NCBI RefSeq assembly: GCF_027111255.2
Contig: NZ_CP114285.2
Span: 3,286,001 to 3,350,000 of the forward strand
Source: Flavobacterium flavigenum
Lineage (GTDB): Bacteria > Bacteroidota > Bacteroidia > Flavobacteriales > Flavobacteriaceae
Reading direction: 5' to 3'
Length of the DNA stretch: 64,000 nucleotides
Below, piece by piece: positions 7,627 through 15,298 of the stretch (position 1 is its first letter; each line of letters opens with the position of its first letter). Under the pieces are notes generated by a model. The model was not told the origin of the DNA and did not search any database. It saw nothing but the letters and a program-made list of their open reading frames with translations. Both the position numbers and the translations under genes were made by a program.

Positions 7627-8550
7627 TTATATTTCTATGTCAAACTGAGTTAACGACTTAAATTGCTGTAATCGAATCGCTACTTCTGCTTTACTTAATG
7701 TTTCCATCCTCTCTGTTCCAAATTTTTCTACGCAGAACGAAGCTAAATTTGAACCGTAAATAATTGCGTTTTTCATGTTTCCGAAAGAGATGTTTTCGCT
7801 TTGCGCAATAAAGCCAGAGAAACCGCCTGCAAAAGTATCTCCAGCTCCTGTTGGGTCAAAAACTTCTTCTAAAGGTAAAGCCGGTGCAAAGAAAACTTCT
7901 CTGTTATGGAATAAAAGTGCGCCGTGTTCTCCTTTTTTGATCACCACGTATTTTGGTCCCATTTCCTGGATTTTAGCAGCAGCTTTTACTAATGAATATT
8001 CACCTGAGAGCTGTCTTGCTTCTTCGTCATTAATTGTGATGACATCCACACGCTTAATAACGTCTAATAATTCTGGAAGAGCGCAGTCCATCCAGAAGTT
8101 CATGGTGTCTAAAACCACTAGCTTTGGTTTTTTCTCCATTTGATCCAAAACACTGCTTTGTACTAATGGATGTAAATTTCCTAACATCACCACATCAGCA
8201 TCTTTAAAGTTTTGAGGAACTTTTGGCTGAAAATCAGCTAAAACGTTCAACTCAGTTACCAGTGTGTCTCTTGAATTCAGATCGTTGTGATATAAGCCGC
8301 TCCAGAAAAAGGTTTTTCCTCCTTTTACAATTTCGATACCAGAGATATCAATATTTTTTGAAGTCAATAAATCTAAATGCTTTTGAGGAAAATCGTCGCC
8401 AACTACAGAAACTATGGCCGATTGCAGGTTGAAAAAGGATGCTGATAAACCAATGTATGTTGCAGCACCGCCTAATATTTTGTCTGTTTTTCCGAAAGGA
8501 GTTTCAATCGCGTCGAAAGCAACTGTTCCAACAATCAATAATTTATTCAT
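7627..8550 (-). CDS. PfkB-family sugar/nucleoside kinase
   Basis: A ribokinase-superfamily kinase of 307 residues. It starts MNKLLIVGTVAFD, has the di-glycine substrate motif KILGGAATYIGL near residue 34, and has the ATP/anion-hole motif DPTGAGDTFAGGF near 245-257. The substrate (ribose, adenosine or another) cannot be fixed from sequence. The start at 8550 is preferred to an ATG 27 bases upstream, because the predicted transcription start lies near 8570, inside the longer ORF. It has its own promoter and terminator and lies next to purF. Confidence 0.88.
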   Translation of the reverse strand: MNKLLIVGTVAFDAIETPFGKTDKILGGAATYIGLSASFFNLQSAIVSVVGDDFPQKHLDLLTSKNIDISGIEIVKGGKTFFWSGLYHNDLNSRDTLVTELNVLADFQPKVPQNFKDADVVMLGNLHPLVQSSVLDQMEKKPKLVVLDTMNFWMDCALPELLDVIKRVDVITINDEEARQLSGEYSLVKAAAKIQEMGPKYVVIKKGEHGALLFHNREVFFAPALPLEEVFDPTGAGDTFAGGFSGFIAQSENISFGNMKNAIIYGSNLASFCVEKFGTERMETLSKAEVAIRLQQFKSLTQFDIEI

Positions 8551-8574
8551 TTTATGAATTTCGAATTTAAGGTG

Positions 8575-8605
8575 CAAAGATACTTTATAAGTTACAATAT
8601 TGCAA
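8575..8605 (-). promoter_or_regulatory. Promoter of the PfkB kinase
   Basis: On the minus strand: TTG (8605-8603), a 20-base spacer, then TATCTTTG (8582-8575) followed by CACC. The start site near 8570 gives a leader of about 20 bases. Confidence 0.65.
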
Positions 8606-8780
8606 CGGTTTGTAATCTCAAAGTTTTCATAAAATAATAACGATGATTTCTAAGTAAAACTCTTGTAAATGAATTGGTTAAAATTGTTTTTCTGAAGGCT
8701 TATAATAGGTTTTCCGGATTTAAAATGCAACTTATATTTTGTAAATATTTTTAATTAGATTTGTTTATATATGATTTTAT

Positions 8781-9359
8781 ATGATGAATAAAATTTTGAC
8801 TTTATTGTTGTTTTGCTTTTTGTTTTCCTGCGAAAAAAAAGAGCCTGCTTTTTCTAAAGAAATGATTGAAATCTTATCAGAACGAGGAGAGTTAAAAAAT
8901 AATACGGAATCATTACCACCACCTCCAATATCATTTTCAGATGTATATCTTTTGACAAATAACGATGAAGTTGTTATACTAAATGAAAATGAATTGTTTT
9001 TCTTTTACAAAAAAGATTATTATACAAAGTTTAAATCTTTTAAAGAATTTTTAAATGCTGTTTTGAATAATGGATTCGTAGTAGAAAAAAAAATGTTTAA
9101 ACATCCAAATTATCCTAGACGATTTAAATTAAACTCCAAAATCAAGAAAGAATATTCAGATTTAGGATTTCATGAATTTTTAAAGAAGTATTCTAAATTA
9201 TCAAGTAGAAAAGTAGCTTTAGAACTTAATAAATCAATTATAAAATCAGAAGAATATCTTACAATAACTTATCTGTTGTATAAAAATAAATATGACATGA
9301 GCAGAGATTGTTATCTTGGTAAAGATTATGTTGAAAAAAGAGTAGATGCGTTTAGATAA
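8781..9359 (+). CDS. Hypothetical lipoprotein
   Basis: 192 residues, no family recognised. The N-terminus is a lipoprotein signal: Met-Met-Asn-Lys, a hydrophobic run, then the lipobox LFSC with Cys at about residue 17, followed by EKKEPAF. The mature part is rich in Lys, Asn, Glu, Phe and Tyr, has a short proline stretch (PPPPISF) near residue 46, and no further membrane segment. An ATG one codon later is an equal start candidate. TAGATTTG at 8756-8763 could be its -7 box. It converges on the sigma-factor operon with a single base between the stop codons. A periplasm-facing membrane anchor is inferred from the lipobox. Confidence 0.75.
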   Translation: MMNKILTLLLFCFLFSCEKKEPAFSKEMIEILSERGELKNNTESLPPPPISFSDVYLLTNNDEVVILNENELFFFYKKDYYTKFKSFKEFLNAVLNNGFVVEKKMFKHPNYPRRFKLNSKIKKEYSDLGFHEFLKKYSKLSSRKVALELNKSIIKSEEYLTITYLLYKNKYDMSRDCYLGKDYVEKRVDAFR

Positions 9360-9360
9360 T

Positions 9361-9765
9361 TTACACCTGATACTTTTTGTCAAAATAATTCTTCAAAACC
9401 CCAACCTGAACCAAAACCATAAAAGGAATTATTAAAATAGCATACAGGATATTTTTAGAAAAATGAACTCCGGTGAATACTGAAGTAATTTTGTTAGAAT
9501 ATAATTTTCCGATTTCGTCAATTTTAAGAGTGCTTTCGGAAACTGAAAAAAGAGAAGTGTAAACCACTAATAGAGCTAAAGCGATTCCGATTGAAACCCA
9601 GACCGATTTAGAAATCAATGGTTTGTATGTTTTTTGTTTTTTCTCTTCCAAAATTAGAACTTTCGCCATTATTTTAGAAGTAAAATCTATTGATGGTGAC
9701 TGCAGTTTTTCTTCAGCCATTATTTTATCAATAAGGTTTTCTAAGTTTTTATCGCTCTCTTTCAT
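9361..9765 (-). CDS. Small membrane protein, candidate anti-sigma factor
   Basis: 134 residues; no named family recognised. The N-terminal 50 residues are charged and helical (LENLIDKIMAEEKLQSPS) and cytoplasmic in size. Two membrane segments follow at about 52-72 and 103-122. The gene overlaps the end of the ECF sigma gene by 17 bases, the usual sign of translational coupling between a sigma factor and its inhibitor, and the layout of a cytoplasmic N-terminus plus membrane anchor fits an anti-sigma factor. It lacks a recognisable zinc-binding HxxxCxxC motif. The anti-sigma role is inferred from position and topology. Confidence 0.8.
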   Translation of the reverse strand: MKESDKNLENLIDKIMAEEKLQSPSIDFTSKIMAKVLILEEKKQKTYKPLISKSVWVSIGIALALLVVYTSLFSVSESTLKIDEIGKLYSNKITSVFTGVHFSKNILYAILIIPFMVLVQVGVLKNYFDKKYQV

Positions 9766-10336
9766 AACATTGTATTGTTTCTGGTTCTAACTGCTGTCTC
9801 AAAATTACGGCTAATTTCTGTCGGCACCTGAATAATTTTACCTTGACATTATTAGCATTAATATTCATGATTTTTCCAATTTCTTCTAAACTCTGATCTT
9901 CAAAATAAAATAAAGTCAACAGGAAATTTTCTTCACTTGGTAACAAATTTAAACAATTTTGAATGGTTTGCTTCCGCTCTTTGTCTTCTAAAGCGCTCAA
10001 AGCATTGTCCATCGTTTTGATTAAATGAGCGGAAAATTCATCTATCGAAATATTGTTGTCCTCTTTTTTATTTTTTTTCAGACGATCTAAACAGGTGTTG
10101 TAAGCGATTTTATAAATCCAGGTCGAAAATTTAGAATCCCCCTTAAACTTGCCTAAAGAATTATATATTTTGATAAAAGTATCCTGAGCAACTTCTTCTG
10201 CTTCTTCTCTGTTTTTAACCATTTTCAGCGCCAAAGTAAAAATCATGTCTTTATAACGATCAACCAGCACGGCAAATGAATTTGTTTCGCCCTGCAGAAT
10301 TCTATCAATATAATGTTGATCGCTTATTGTACTCAT
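9749..10336 (-). CDS. ECF-family RNA polymerase sigma factor
   Basis: 195 residues, the standard size of group 4 sigma factors. Region 2 spans about 22-90 (DMIFTLALKMVKNREEAEE, then FSTWIYKIAYNTCLDRLKK), and region 4 about 130-180 (ENFLLTLFYFEDQSLEEIG, then NNVKVKLFRCRQKLA). A polar linker joins them. Its promoter (10342-10372) has the same two boxes and spacing as the divergent promoter at 10483-10513, so it almost certainly activates its own operon and the neighbouring gene. It is followed by the overlapping membrane-protein gene. Confidence 0.95.
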   Translation of the reverse strand: MSTISDQHYIDRILQGETNSFAVLVDRYKDMIFTLALKMVKNREEAEEVAQDTFIKIYNSLGKFKGDSKFSTWIYKIAYNTCLDRLKKNKKEDNNISIDEFSAHLIKTMDNALSALEDKERKQTIQNCLNLLPSEENFLLTLFYFEDQSLEEIGKIMNINANNVKVKLFRCRQKLAVILRQQLEPETIQCYERER

Positions 10337-10341
10337 ATTAT

Positions 10342-10372
10342 ATAGGACGACAATTTGTCTTCAAAGGTTACA
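10342..10372 (-). promoter_or_regulatory. ECF-type promoter of the sigma operon
   Basis: On the minus strand TGTAACCTT (10372-10364), a 12-base spacer, then GTCGTCCTAT (10351-10342). The AACC and CGTC cores are typical of ECF promoters. Both boxes and the spacing match the divergent promoter at 10483-10513 exactly, while the spacers differ. Confidence 0.85.
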
Positions 10373-10482
10373 TCGAATTTATAAAAAAATAAAATTCCAA
10401 TATTAAAATTGCTTCACCAGAGTCCAAACACCACTTTTATATATATAATAGGTATAGAATTTGGAATTTATTCCTAAATTCT

Positions 10483-10513
10483 TGTAACCTTAATTTAAAA
10501 GGTGTCGTCCTAT
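10483..10513 (+). promoter_or_regulatory. ECF-type promoter of the divergent membrane-protein gene
   Basis: TGTAACCTT (10483-10491), a 12-base spacer, then GTCGTCCTAT (10504-10513). The ATG at 10543 lies 29 bases further on. Identity of both boxes with the sigma operon promoter points to control by the sigma factor encoded next door. Confidence 0.85.
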
Positions 10514-10542
10514 GGAGTATCAATCAATTAAAATATAAAATT

Positions 10543-10893
10543 ATGAATGCAGAAATTTTAATCCCAATCACTTTTTTTCTGATGATTTTCGGAATCGTAT
10601 ACCTTATTTATTCAACACGAAACAGAGAACGATTAGCACTTATTGAAAAAGGTGTCGATGCCAGTATTTTTTTAGAAGGAAAAAATAGAGGTGTTCCGGC
10701 ATGGAAAGTATTTGTTGTGAATCTGGCTTTCTTATTAATAGGAAGCGGTGTCGGAATTTTTATTGCGTTATTAATCACAACATATACCTCTTTAGAAGAT
10801 GATGTGGTTTATCCTTCCATTATCTTTATAATGTCGGGAGTTGGCTTATTGGTAGGATTTGGAACTGCTAAAGATTTAGATAAAGAGCAATAA
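10543..10893 (+). CDS. Small inner-membrane protein, DUF6249-like
   Basis: 116 residues with three predicted membrane segments (about 4-24, 55-80 and 88-107). After the first helix comes a short cytoplasmic loop with NRERLALIEKGVDASIF. This pattern is common in small Bacteroidota proteins grouped, as far as I recall, under DUF6249; the function is unknown. It is transcribed from the ECF-type promoter at 10483-10513, divergently from the sigma factor, so it is a likely member of that regulon and may act in envelope stress. Confidence 0.8.
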   Translation: MNAEILIPITFFLMIFGIVYLIYSTRNRERLALIEKGVDASIFLEGKNRGVPAWKVFVVNLAFLLIGSGVGIFIALLITTYTSLEDDVVYPSIIFIMSGVGLLVGFGTAKDLDKEQ

Positions 10894-10911
10894 AAATTTT
10901 AAATTAGTATT

Positions 10912-10947
10912 AAAAACGTATCGGGATTTGATTTTCGATACGTTTTT
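10912..10947. terminator. Bidirectional terminator between the membrane-protein gene and rnhA
   Basis: AAAAACGTATCG pairs perfectly with CGATACGTTTTT around a 12-base loop. The A and T runs serve both converging genes. Confidence 0.85.
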
Positions 10948-10951
10948 AATT

Positions 10952-11431
10952 TTATATCAGTTTTGAATCGGTTGTTTCATAAAAAGAATCTACAGAAAGC
11001 TTTGGTTGCATCGATGCCATTACGGCCAGTTGGTCACAGCGTTCGTTTTGAGGGTGATTGTTGTGGCCTTTAATCCATTTAAAATTGACCTGATGTTTGC
11101 GGTAAATAATTAAAAACCGTTTCCAGAGATCCGCATTTTTTCTTCCAGCAAAACCTTTTTTCTCCCAGCCTAAAACCCATTTTTTTTCAACAGAATCTAC
11201 CACATATTTAGAATCCGAAATTACAAGGACTTTCATGTTTGGCTTTTTGAGTTTTTCTAATCCCACAATTACAGCCAGAAGTTCCATTCTGTTATTAGTA
11301 GTGAGACGAAAACCTTCGTAGAATTCTTTTTTATGCGGAGTCCCAACGAGTTCCATTACTACCCCGTAACCTCCATTTCCTGGATTTCCTTTTGCGGCAC
11401 CGTCTGTATATATATGTACTTCGTGATTCAT
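10952..11431 (-). CDS. rnhA: Ribonuclease HI
   Basis: Cuts the RNA strand of RNA-DNA hybrids. At 159 residues it is close to the E. coli enzyme. The four acidic catalytic residues are visible: Asp in HIYTDGAAKGNPG (about residue 10), Glu in NNRMELLAVI (about 49), Asp in VISDSKYVV (about 72), and Asp in NERCDQLAV (about 133) after the His of KGHNNHPQNE. It has no N-terminal hybrid-binding domain. A spacer with an imperfect 15-base inverted repeat separates it from purN. Confidence 0.95.
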   Translation of the reverse strand: MNHEVHIYTDGAAKGNPGNGGYGVVMELVGTPHKKEFYEGFRLTTNNRMELLAVIVGLEKLKKPNMKVLVISDSKYVVDSVEKKWVLGWEKKGFAGRKNADLWKRFLIIYRKHQVNFKWIKGHNNHPQNERCDQLAVMASMQPKLSVDSFYETTDSKLI

Positions 11432-11505
11432 TTAGACATCTTAGATATTAGAATTTAGATTTTTCAGATTTGGATTTTCAGACTCTTAAAATCTAAGAAG
11501 TCTAA
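11432..11505. repeat. Inverted repeat in the rnhA-purN spacer
   Basis: TTAGACATCTTAGAT (11432-11446) and ATCTAAGAAGTCTAA (11491-11505) are complementary at 14 of 15 positions. Between them lie further GATTT and CAGA fragments of the same sort. Confidence 0.5.
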
Positions 11506-11519
11506 CAATCTAAAACAAT

Positions 11520-12083
11520 TTATTGTTCTAATATGGTCTGAATAATTCCCGGAAAATGTTTTTGCTCCAGTTCATGAATCTTCTCTGCAACGGTTTCTGC
11601 AGTGTCTTCGTCTGTTAAAGCCACATTTGCCTGAAAGATAATAGCCCCTTCATCGTAATGCTCATTTACATAATGAATTGATATTCCGGTTTCTTTTTCC
11701 TTATTATTAACTATCGCCCTGTGTATATGCATCCCGTACATGCCTTTGCCTCCGTAATTGGGTAAAAGTGCAGGATGTATATTGATTATTTTATGAGGGT
11801 ATTGTTCAATTATATTTTCAGGGAATTTGAGTAAAAAACCAGCCAGGACGATCAAATCCGGATCGATTTTTTGTATTTTTTGTAAGATATTATGTTCTAA
11901 AAGTTCGTTTTTTGAGAAGATTTCGACTGGAATTTGATGTTTTTCTGCCCTTTCAATGACTTTTGCATTGGCGTTATTTGTAAAGATGGAAACAACTCTT
12001 GCGATTTCGGTTTTTTTAAAGTATGTAATAATATTTTCTGCGTTACTTCCTGAACCTGAAGCAAAAACGATAATTTTTTTCAT
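11520..12083 (-). CDS. purN: Phosphoribosylglycinamide formyltransferase
   Basis: Uses 10-formyl-tetrahydrofolate to formylate GAR in the third step of purine synthesis. 187 residues from the start used here. It has the phosphate-binding MKKIIVFASGSGSNAENI at the N-terminus, the catalytic region INIHPALLPNYGGKGMYG with Asn and His, and the active-site Asp near HYDEGAIIFQ. A longer ORF adds 33 hydrophobic residues not found in the family, so the ATG at 12083 is chosen. It is divergent from acpP. Confidence 0.95.
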   Translation of the reverse strand: MKKIIVFASGSGSNAENIITYFKKTEIARVVSIFTNNANAKVIERAEKHQIPVEIFSKNELLEHNILQKIQKIDPDLIVLAGFLLKFPENIIEQYPHKIINIHPALLPNYGGKGMYGMHIHRAIVNNKEKETGISIHYVNEHYDEGAIIFQANVALTDEDTAETVAEKIHELEQKHFPGIIQTILEQ

Positions 12084-12199
12084 AATCAAATTTATTTTGA
12101 GAATGCAAAAAACGGAATAAAAAATCAAAATAAATAGTATTGAAACACCTTTCTTGAAATTAATTTTATAAATTAGTAACACATTTATTAACTAAATAG

Positions 12200-12228
12200 T
12201 TGTTTTAAAATAAAGTTTTTTATTTTTG
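12200..12228 (+). promoter_or_regulatory. Promoter of acpP
   Basis: TTG (12200-12202), an 18-base spacer and TATTTTTG (12221-12228). The start near 12233 gives a leader of about 25 bases. Confidence 0.65.
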
Positions 12229-12258
12229 CCAACAAATTAAATTCTAAAATTAAAGATT

Positions 12259-12495
12259 ATGTCAGACATTGCATCAAGAGTAAAAGCGATTATCGTAGAC
12301 AAATTAGGTGTTGACGAAAACGAAGTTGTAACAGAAGCAAGCTTCACTAATGATTTAGGAGCTGACTCATTAGACACTGTTGAGCTTATTATGGAATTCG
12401 AAAAAGAATTTGATATTCAAATTCCAGACGATCAAGCAGAAAACATTGCTACTGTTGGTCAAGCTATTTCTTATATCGAGGAAGCTAAAAAATAA
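12259..12495 (+). CDS. acpP: Acyl carrier protein
   Basis: Carries growing acyl chains in fatty-acid synthesis on a phosphopantetheine arm. 78 residues, very acidic, with the modification site Ser in [15 protein letters not shown] (about residue 37). It is followed by its own terminator and then fabF, the usual acpP-fabF-rnc order. The terminator between acpP and fabF lets ACP be made in greater amounts. Confidence 0.98.
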   Translation: MSDIASRVKAIIVDKLGVDENEVVTEASFTNDLGADSLDTVELIMEFEKEFDIQIPDDQAENIATVGQAISYIEEAKK

Positions 12496-12503
12496 TAATA
12501 TCA

Positions 12504-12535
12504 CACCCGATTCTGATTTAATTAGAATTCGGGTG
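12504..12535 (+). terminator. Terminator after acpP
   Basis: CACCCGATTCT pairs with AGAATTCGGGTG (one bulged T), followed by TTATTATTTT. It separates acpP from fabF. Confidence 0.75.
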
Positions 12536-12565
12536 TTATTATTTTAAAAAAAATTAAAATTTCGA

Positions 12566-12593
12566 TTGATTTTCAATCCAAAAGATATATTTA
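12566..12593 (+). promoter_or_regulatory. Promoter of fabF
   Basis: TTG (12566-12568), a 17-base spacer and TATATTTA (12586-12593). The start near 12599 puts the hairpin at 12604-12644 at the very 5' end of the fabF mRNA. Confidence 0.5.
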
Positions 12594-12603
12594 TATTGTA
12601 ATT

Positions 12604-12644
12604 CCCATGGCTCTTAAGTAACAATACAGTTAAGAAATCATGGG
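12604..12644 (+). promoter_or_regulatory. 5' stem-loop in the fabF leader
   Basis: CCCATG (12604-12609) pairs with CATGGG (12639-12644). Nested inside, CTTAA (12613-12617) pairs with TTAAG (12630-12634). TTTTATTTG follows, so it could stabilise the mRNA or act as an attenuator. Confidence 0.45.
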
Positions 12645-12676
12645 TTTTATTTGTTTAAGATACAAAACACATATTT

Positions 12677-13930
12677 ATGGCATTAAAGCGAGTTGTTGTA
12701 ACAGGATTAGGTGCTCTTACTCCTATCGGAAATAATATCCAGGAGTATTGGGATGCACTTATTAATGGAGTTAGCGGTGCTGCCCCAATAACGTATTACG
12801 ATACAGAGAAACATAAAACTAAGTTTGCCTGTGAAGTAAAAAACTTCAATATTGAGGATTATATGGACCGTAAAGAATCTCGTAGATTAGATAAATTTGC
12901 TCAGTATGCAATTGCTGCGAGTGATGAAGCTATTAAAGATGCGGGATTAACAGACGAAAATATCGACAAACAAAGAGTAGGAGTTATCTGGGGAGCAGGA
13001 ATTGGAGGTTTAGAAACTTTCCAGGATGAAGTAATGTACTATGCAAAAGGTGACGGAACTCCAAAATTCAATCCTTTCTTTATTCCTAAAATGATCGCTG
13101 ATATTGCACCGGCACATATTTCTATGCGTAATGGTTATATGGGACCTAATTATACTACCGTTTCGGCTTGTGCTTCTTCTGCAAATGCTTTAATTGATGC
13201 TTTCAACTATATTCGTTTAGGGATGTGTGATGTTATTGTATCCGGTGGTTCTGAAGCCGCAGTTACAATTGCTGGTATGGGAGGTTTTAGTTCAATGCAT
13301 GCTCTTTCAACAAGAAACGAAAGTCCGGAAACAGCTTCAAGACCTTTTGATGCCACAAGAGATGGTTTTGTTTTAGGTGAAGGCGCAGGAGCTTTGGTTC
13401 TTGAAGAATATGAACATGCAAAAGCCAGAGGAGCAAAAATTTATTGCGAAATTGGCGGCGGCGGAATGTCATCTGATGCTTACCATTTAACAGCTCCACA
13501 TCCGGAGGGAATTGGTGTTATTGCAGTAATGAAAAATACTTTAAGAGATGCCGGAATGAACCCTGAAGATGTTGATCATATCAACACACACGGAACTTCA
13601 ACTCCTCTTGGTGACGTAGCTGAGTTAAAAGCTATTAGTAATGTTTTTGGTGAACATGCTAAAAATATCAATATAAATTCAACAAAATCAATGACAGGAC
13701 ATTTACTTGGTGCTGCAGGGGCTATCGAAGCTATTGCTTCTATTTTAGCAATGAAACACAGTATTGTCCCTCCAACAATAAATCATACTGTGGTGGATGA
13801 AAACATTGATCCATCATTAAATCTTACCTTAAATAAGCCTCAAAAAAGAGAAGTAAATGTTGCTATGAGTAATACTTTTGGTTTTGGAGGACATAATGCC
13901 TGTGTATTGTTTAAAAAATTAGCTGACTAA
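12677..13930 (+). CDS. fabF: Beta-ketoacyl-ACP synthase II
   Basis: Condenses malonyl-ACP with acyl-ACP to lengthen fatty acids. 417 residues, the standard FabF length. The Cys-His-His triad is visible: Cys in TVSACASSANALID (about 165), His in HINTHGTSTPLGD (about 305) and His in KSMTGHLLGAAGA (about 341). The C-terminal glycine loop is NTFGFGGHNAC. It follows acpP and is followed by rnc 9 bases later, so fabF and rnc are co-transcribed. Confidence 0.97.
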   Translation: MALKRVVVTGLGALTPIGNNIQEYWDALINGVSGAAPITYYDTEKHKTKFACEVKNFNIEDYMDRKESRRLDKFAQYAIAASDEAIKDAGLTDENIDKQRVGVIWGAGIGGLETFQDEVMYYAKGDGTPKFNPFFIPKMIADIAPAHISMRNGYMGPNYTTVSACASSANALIDAFNYIRLGMCDVIVSGGSEAAVTIAGMGGFSSMHALSTRNESPETASRPFDATRDGFVLGEGAGALVLEEYEHAKARGAKIYCEIGGGGMSSDAYHLTAPHPEGIGVIAVMKNTLRDAGMNPEDVDHINTHGTSTPLGDVAELKAISNVFGEHAKNININSTKSMTGHLLGAAGAIEAIASILAMKHSIVPPTINHTVVDENIDPSLNLTLNKPQKREVNVAMSNTFGFGGHNACVLFKKLAD

Positions 13931-13939
13931 TTTCTGTAT

Positions 13940-14680
13940 ATGAATATTATCAAAAAAATATTTTCAAAATCCCGTTCTCAAGAAGACGGGATTTTTTTTG
14001 ACACTATTCAGAAAATTCTTGGTTTTCAGCCAGTTTCGCTTGGATTTTACAGAAAAGCTTTTACGCATCGCTCTTCTAATAAATTGGATGAATCAGGAAA
14101 TCCAATTAATTATGAGCGACTTGAGTTTCTGGGAGATGCTATGTTGAGCTCGGTCATAGCTGCGCATTTGTATAATAAAGCGCCTAACGGAGATGAGGGT
14201 TATTTAACCAAAATGCGCTCTAAAATTGTGAGCAGGGAACACTTAAACGAATTAGGTAAAGATTTAAATTTAGTACGATTTGTAGAGAGTAAAGTACCTA
14301 TCCAGCATTTTGGTGAAAATATTCATGGAAATATTTTCGAAGCACTTATAGGTGCAATTTATTTAGATCGTGGATATTCTTTTTGTGAAAAATTTATTCA
14401 AAACAGGGTGATTATACCGTATGTCGATATTGCCCGGCTTGAAGGAAAAGTAATCAGTTATAAAAGTTTGGTTATTGAATGGTGTCAGAAGGAAAAGAAA
14501 GTCTTTCATTATGATATTTTTGAAGATAACGGCATTGACGGGCAACGCTTATTTGGGGTTAAATTAAGCATAGACGATAAAATTATTGCAAGGGCACGAG
14601 CTACTTCGAAAAAGAAGGCAGAAGAGAAAGCATCACAAAGGGCTTATTTTGCATTTCAGGAAAAAATGGATAAGAAATAA
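13940..14680 (+). CDS. rnc: Ribonuclease III
   Basis: Cleaves double-stranded RNA and matures rRNA. 246 residues. The N-terminal catalytic domain has the signature ERLEFLGDAMLSSV (about 54-67) and the second acidic site NIFEALIGAIYLDRG (about 134-148). The C-terminal dsRNA-binding domain (about 170-240) ends SKKKAEEKASQRAYF. A short basic N-terminal extension (MNIIKKIFSKSRSQ) precedes the domain. It lies directly behind fabF, a widely conserved pairing. Confidence 0.96.
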   Translation: MNIIKKIFSKSRSQEDGIFFDTIQKILGFQPVSLGFYRKAFTHRSSNKLDESGNPINYERLEFLGDAMLSSVIAAHLYNKAPNGDEGYLTKMRSKIVSREHLNELGKDLNLVRFVESKVPIQHFGENIHGNIFEALIGAIYLDRGYSFCEKFIQNRVIIPYVDIARLEGKVISYKSLVIEWCQKEKKVFHYDIFEDNGIDGQRLFGVKLSIDDKIIARARATSKKKAEEKASQRAYFAFQEKMDKK

Positions 14681-14805
14681 TGCAAAAAGTAGTGTAATAT
14701 TCTTAATGCTATAACGTTTTCGTTTATAAATTAATAAAAACATACTGTAGTTAACTATTTAAGCTACGATAGAAATAGTATATTTACAGCTTGATATTTC
14801 ATGAC

Positions 14806-15294
14806 ATGGCTGTTCATAGATTGGATTTAGACGAATTTGACGAGATTGATTATTATTTAATGGCAATCCATACTTCTTTAGAAGATTATAGATTAGCCTA
14901 TTTTATAAATAAAAAACTTCCGATAAACTTAAGTAAGAGCAAAAACGAGATTCATGCTCAGACTAAGGAAGGTGAGACAAATTTTTCAAGATTCTATTAC
15001 TATGATACCGAGAAAGCCATTTCGTGGAACTTGATTCAGAATAAAAATGAAATCATTTCTGTGAGTAAAAATGATTTTCAGAATTTGTTTTCTAATGAAA
15101 ATAGTGAGATTTCAACAACAATTCATTTACTTCCTGAATTCAAAAAAGTAGATTTTTTCCTGAAAATCGATAATAGCGGTGAGGCTATAAACTTTTCAGA
15201 AATACAGCAAAAGCTAAATACAATTGAGAGTATCGCGGCTATTTATGCTGTAGATATCAATAAAATAAAATCAAAAAACAATTTAATTTTTTAA
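14806..15294 (+). CDS. IPExxxVDY-family protein
   Basis: 162 residues from the start chosen here (MAVHRLDLDEFDEIDYYL); a Met five codons upstream also exists. Family members of unknown function are named after a C-terminal motif; here it reads LLPEFKKVDFFLKI, with Pro-Glu, three residues, then Val-Asp-Phe. The first 40 residues (LMAIHTSLEDYRLAYFINK) are the other conserved block. It is small, acidic and cytoplasmic. It ends 4 bases before pyk and so is co-transcribed with it, the arrangement I recall from other flavobacteria between rnc and pyk. A link to pyruvate kinase is a guess from context only. Confidence 0.85.
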   Translation: MAVHRLDLDEFDEIDYYLMAIHTSLEDYRLAYFINKKLPINLSKSKNEIHAQTKEGETNFSRFYYYDTEKAISWNLIQNKNEIISVSKNDFQNLFSNENSEISTTIHLLPEFKKVDFFLKIDNSGEAINFSEIQQKLNTIESIAAIYAVDINKIKSKNNLIF

Positions 15295-15298
15295 AGAA

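Noticed and set aside
12087..12094. TAAATTTG on the minus strand as the purN promoter
   Set aside because: It ends 3 bases before the purN ATG and has no partner box, so it is too close to be believed without data.
12084..12182. Upstream extension of purN by 33 hydrophobic residues
   Set aside because: The conserved PurN N-terminus begins at the ATG at 12083; a membrane segment is foreign to the family.
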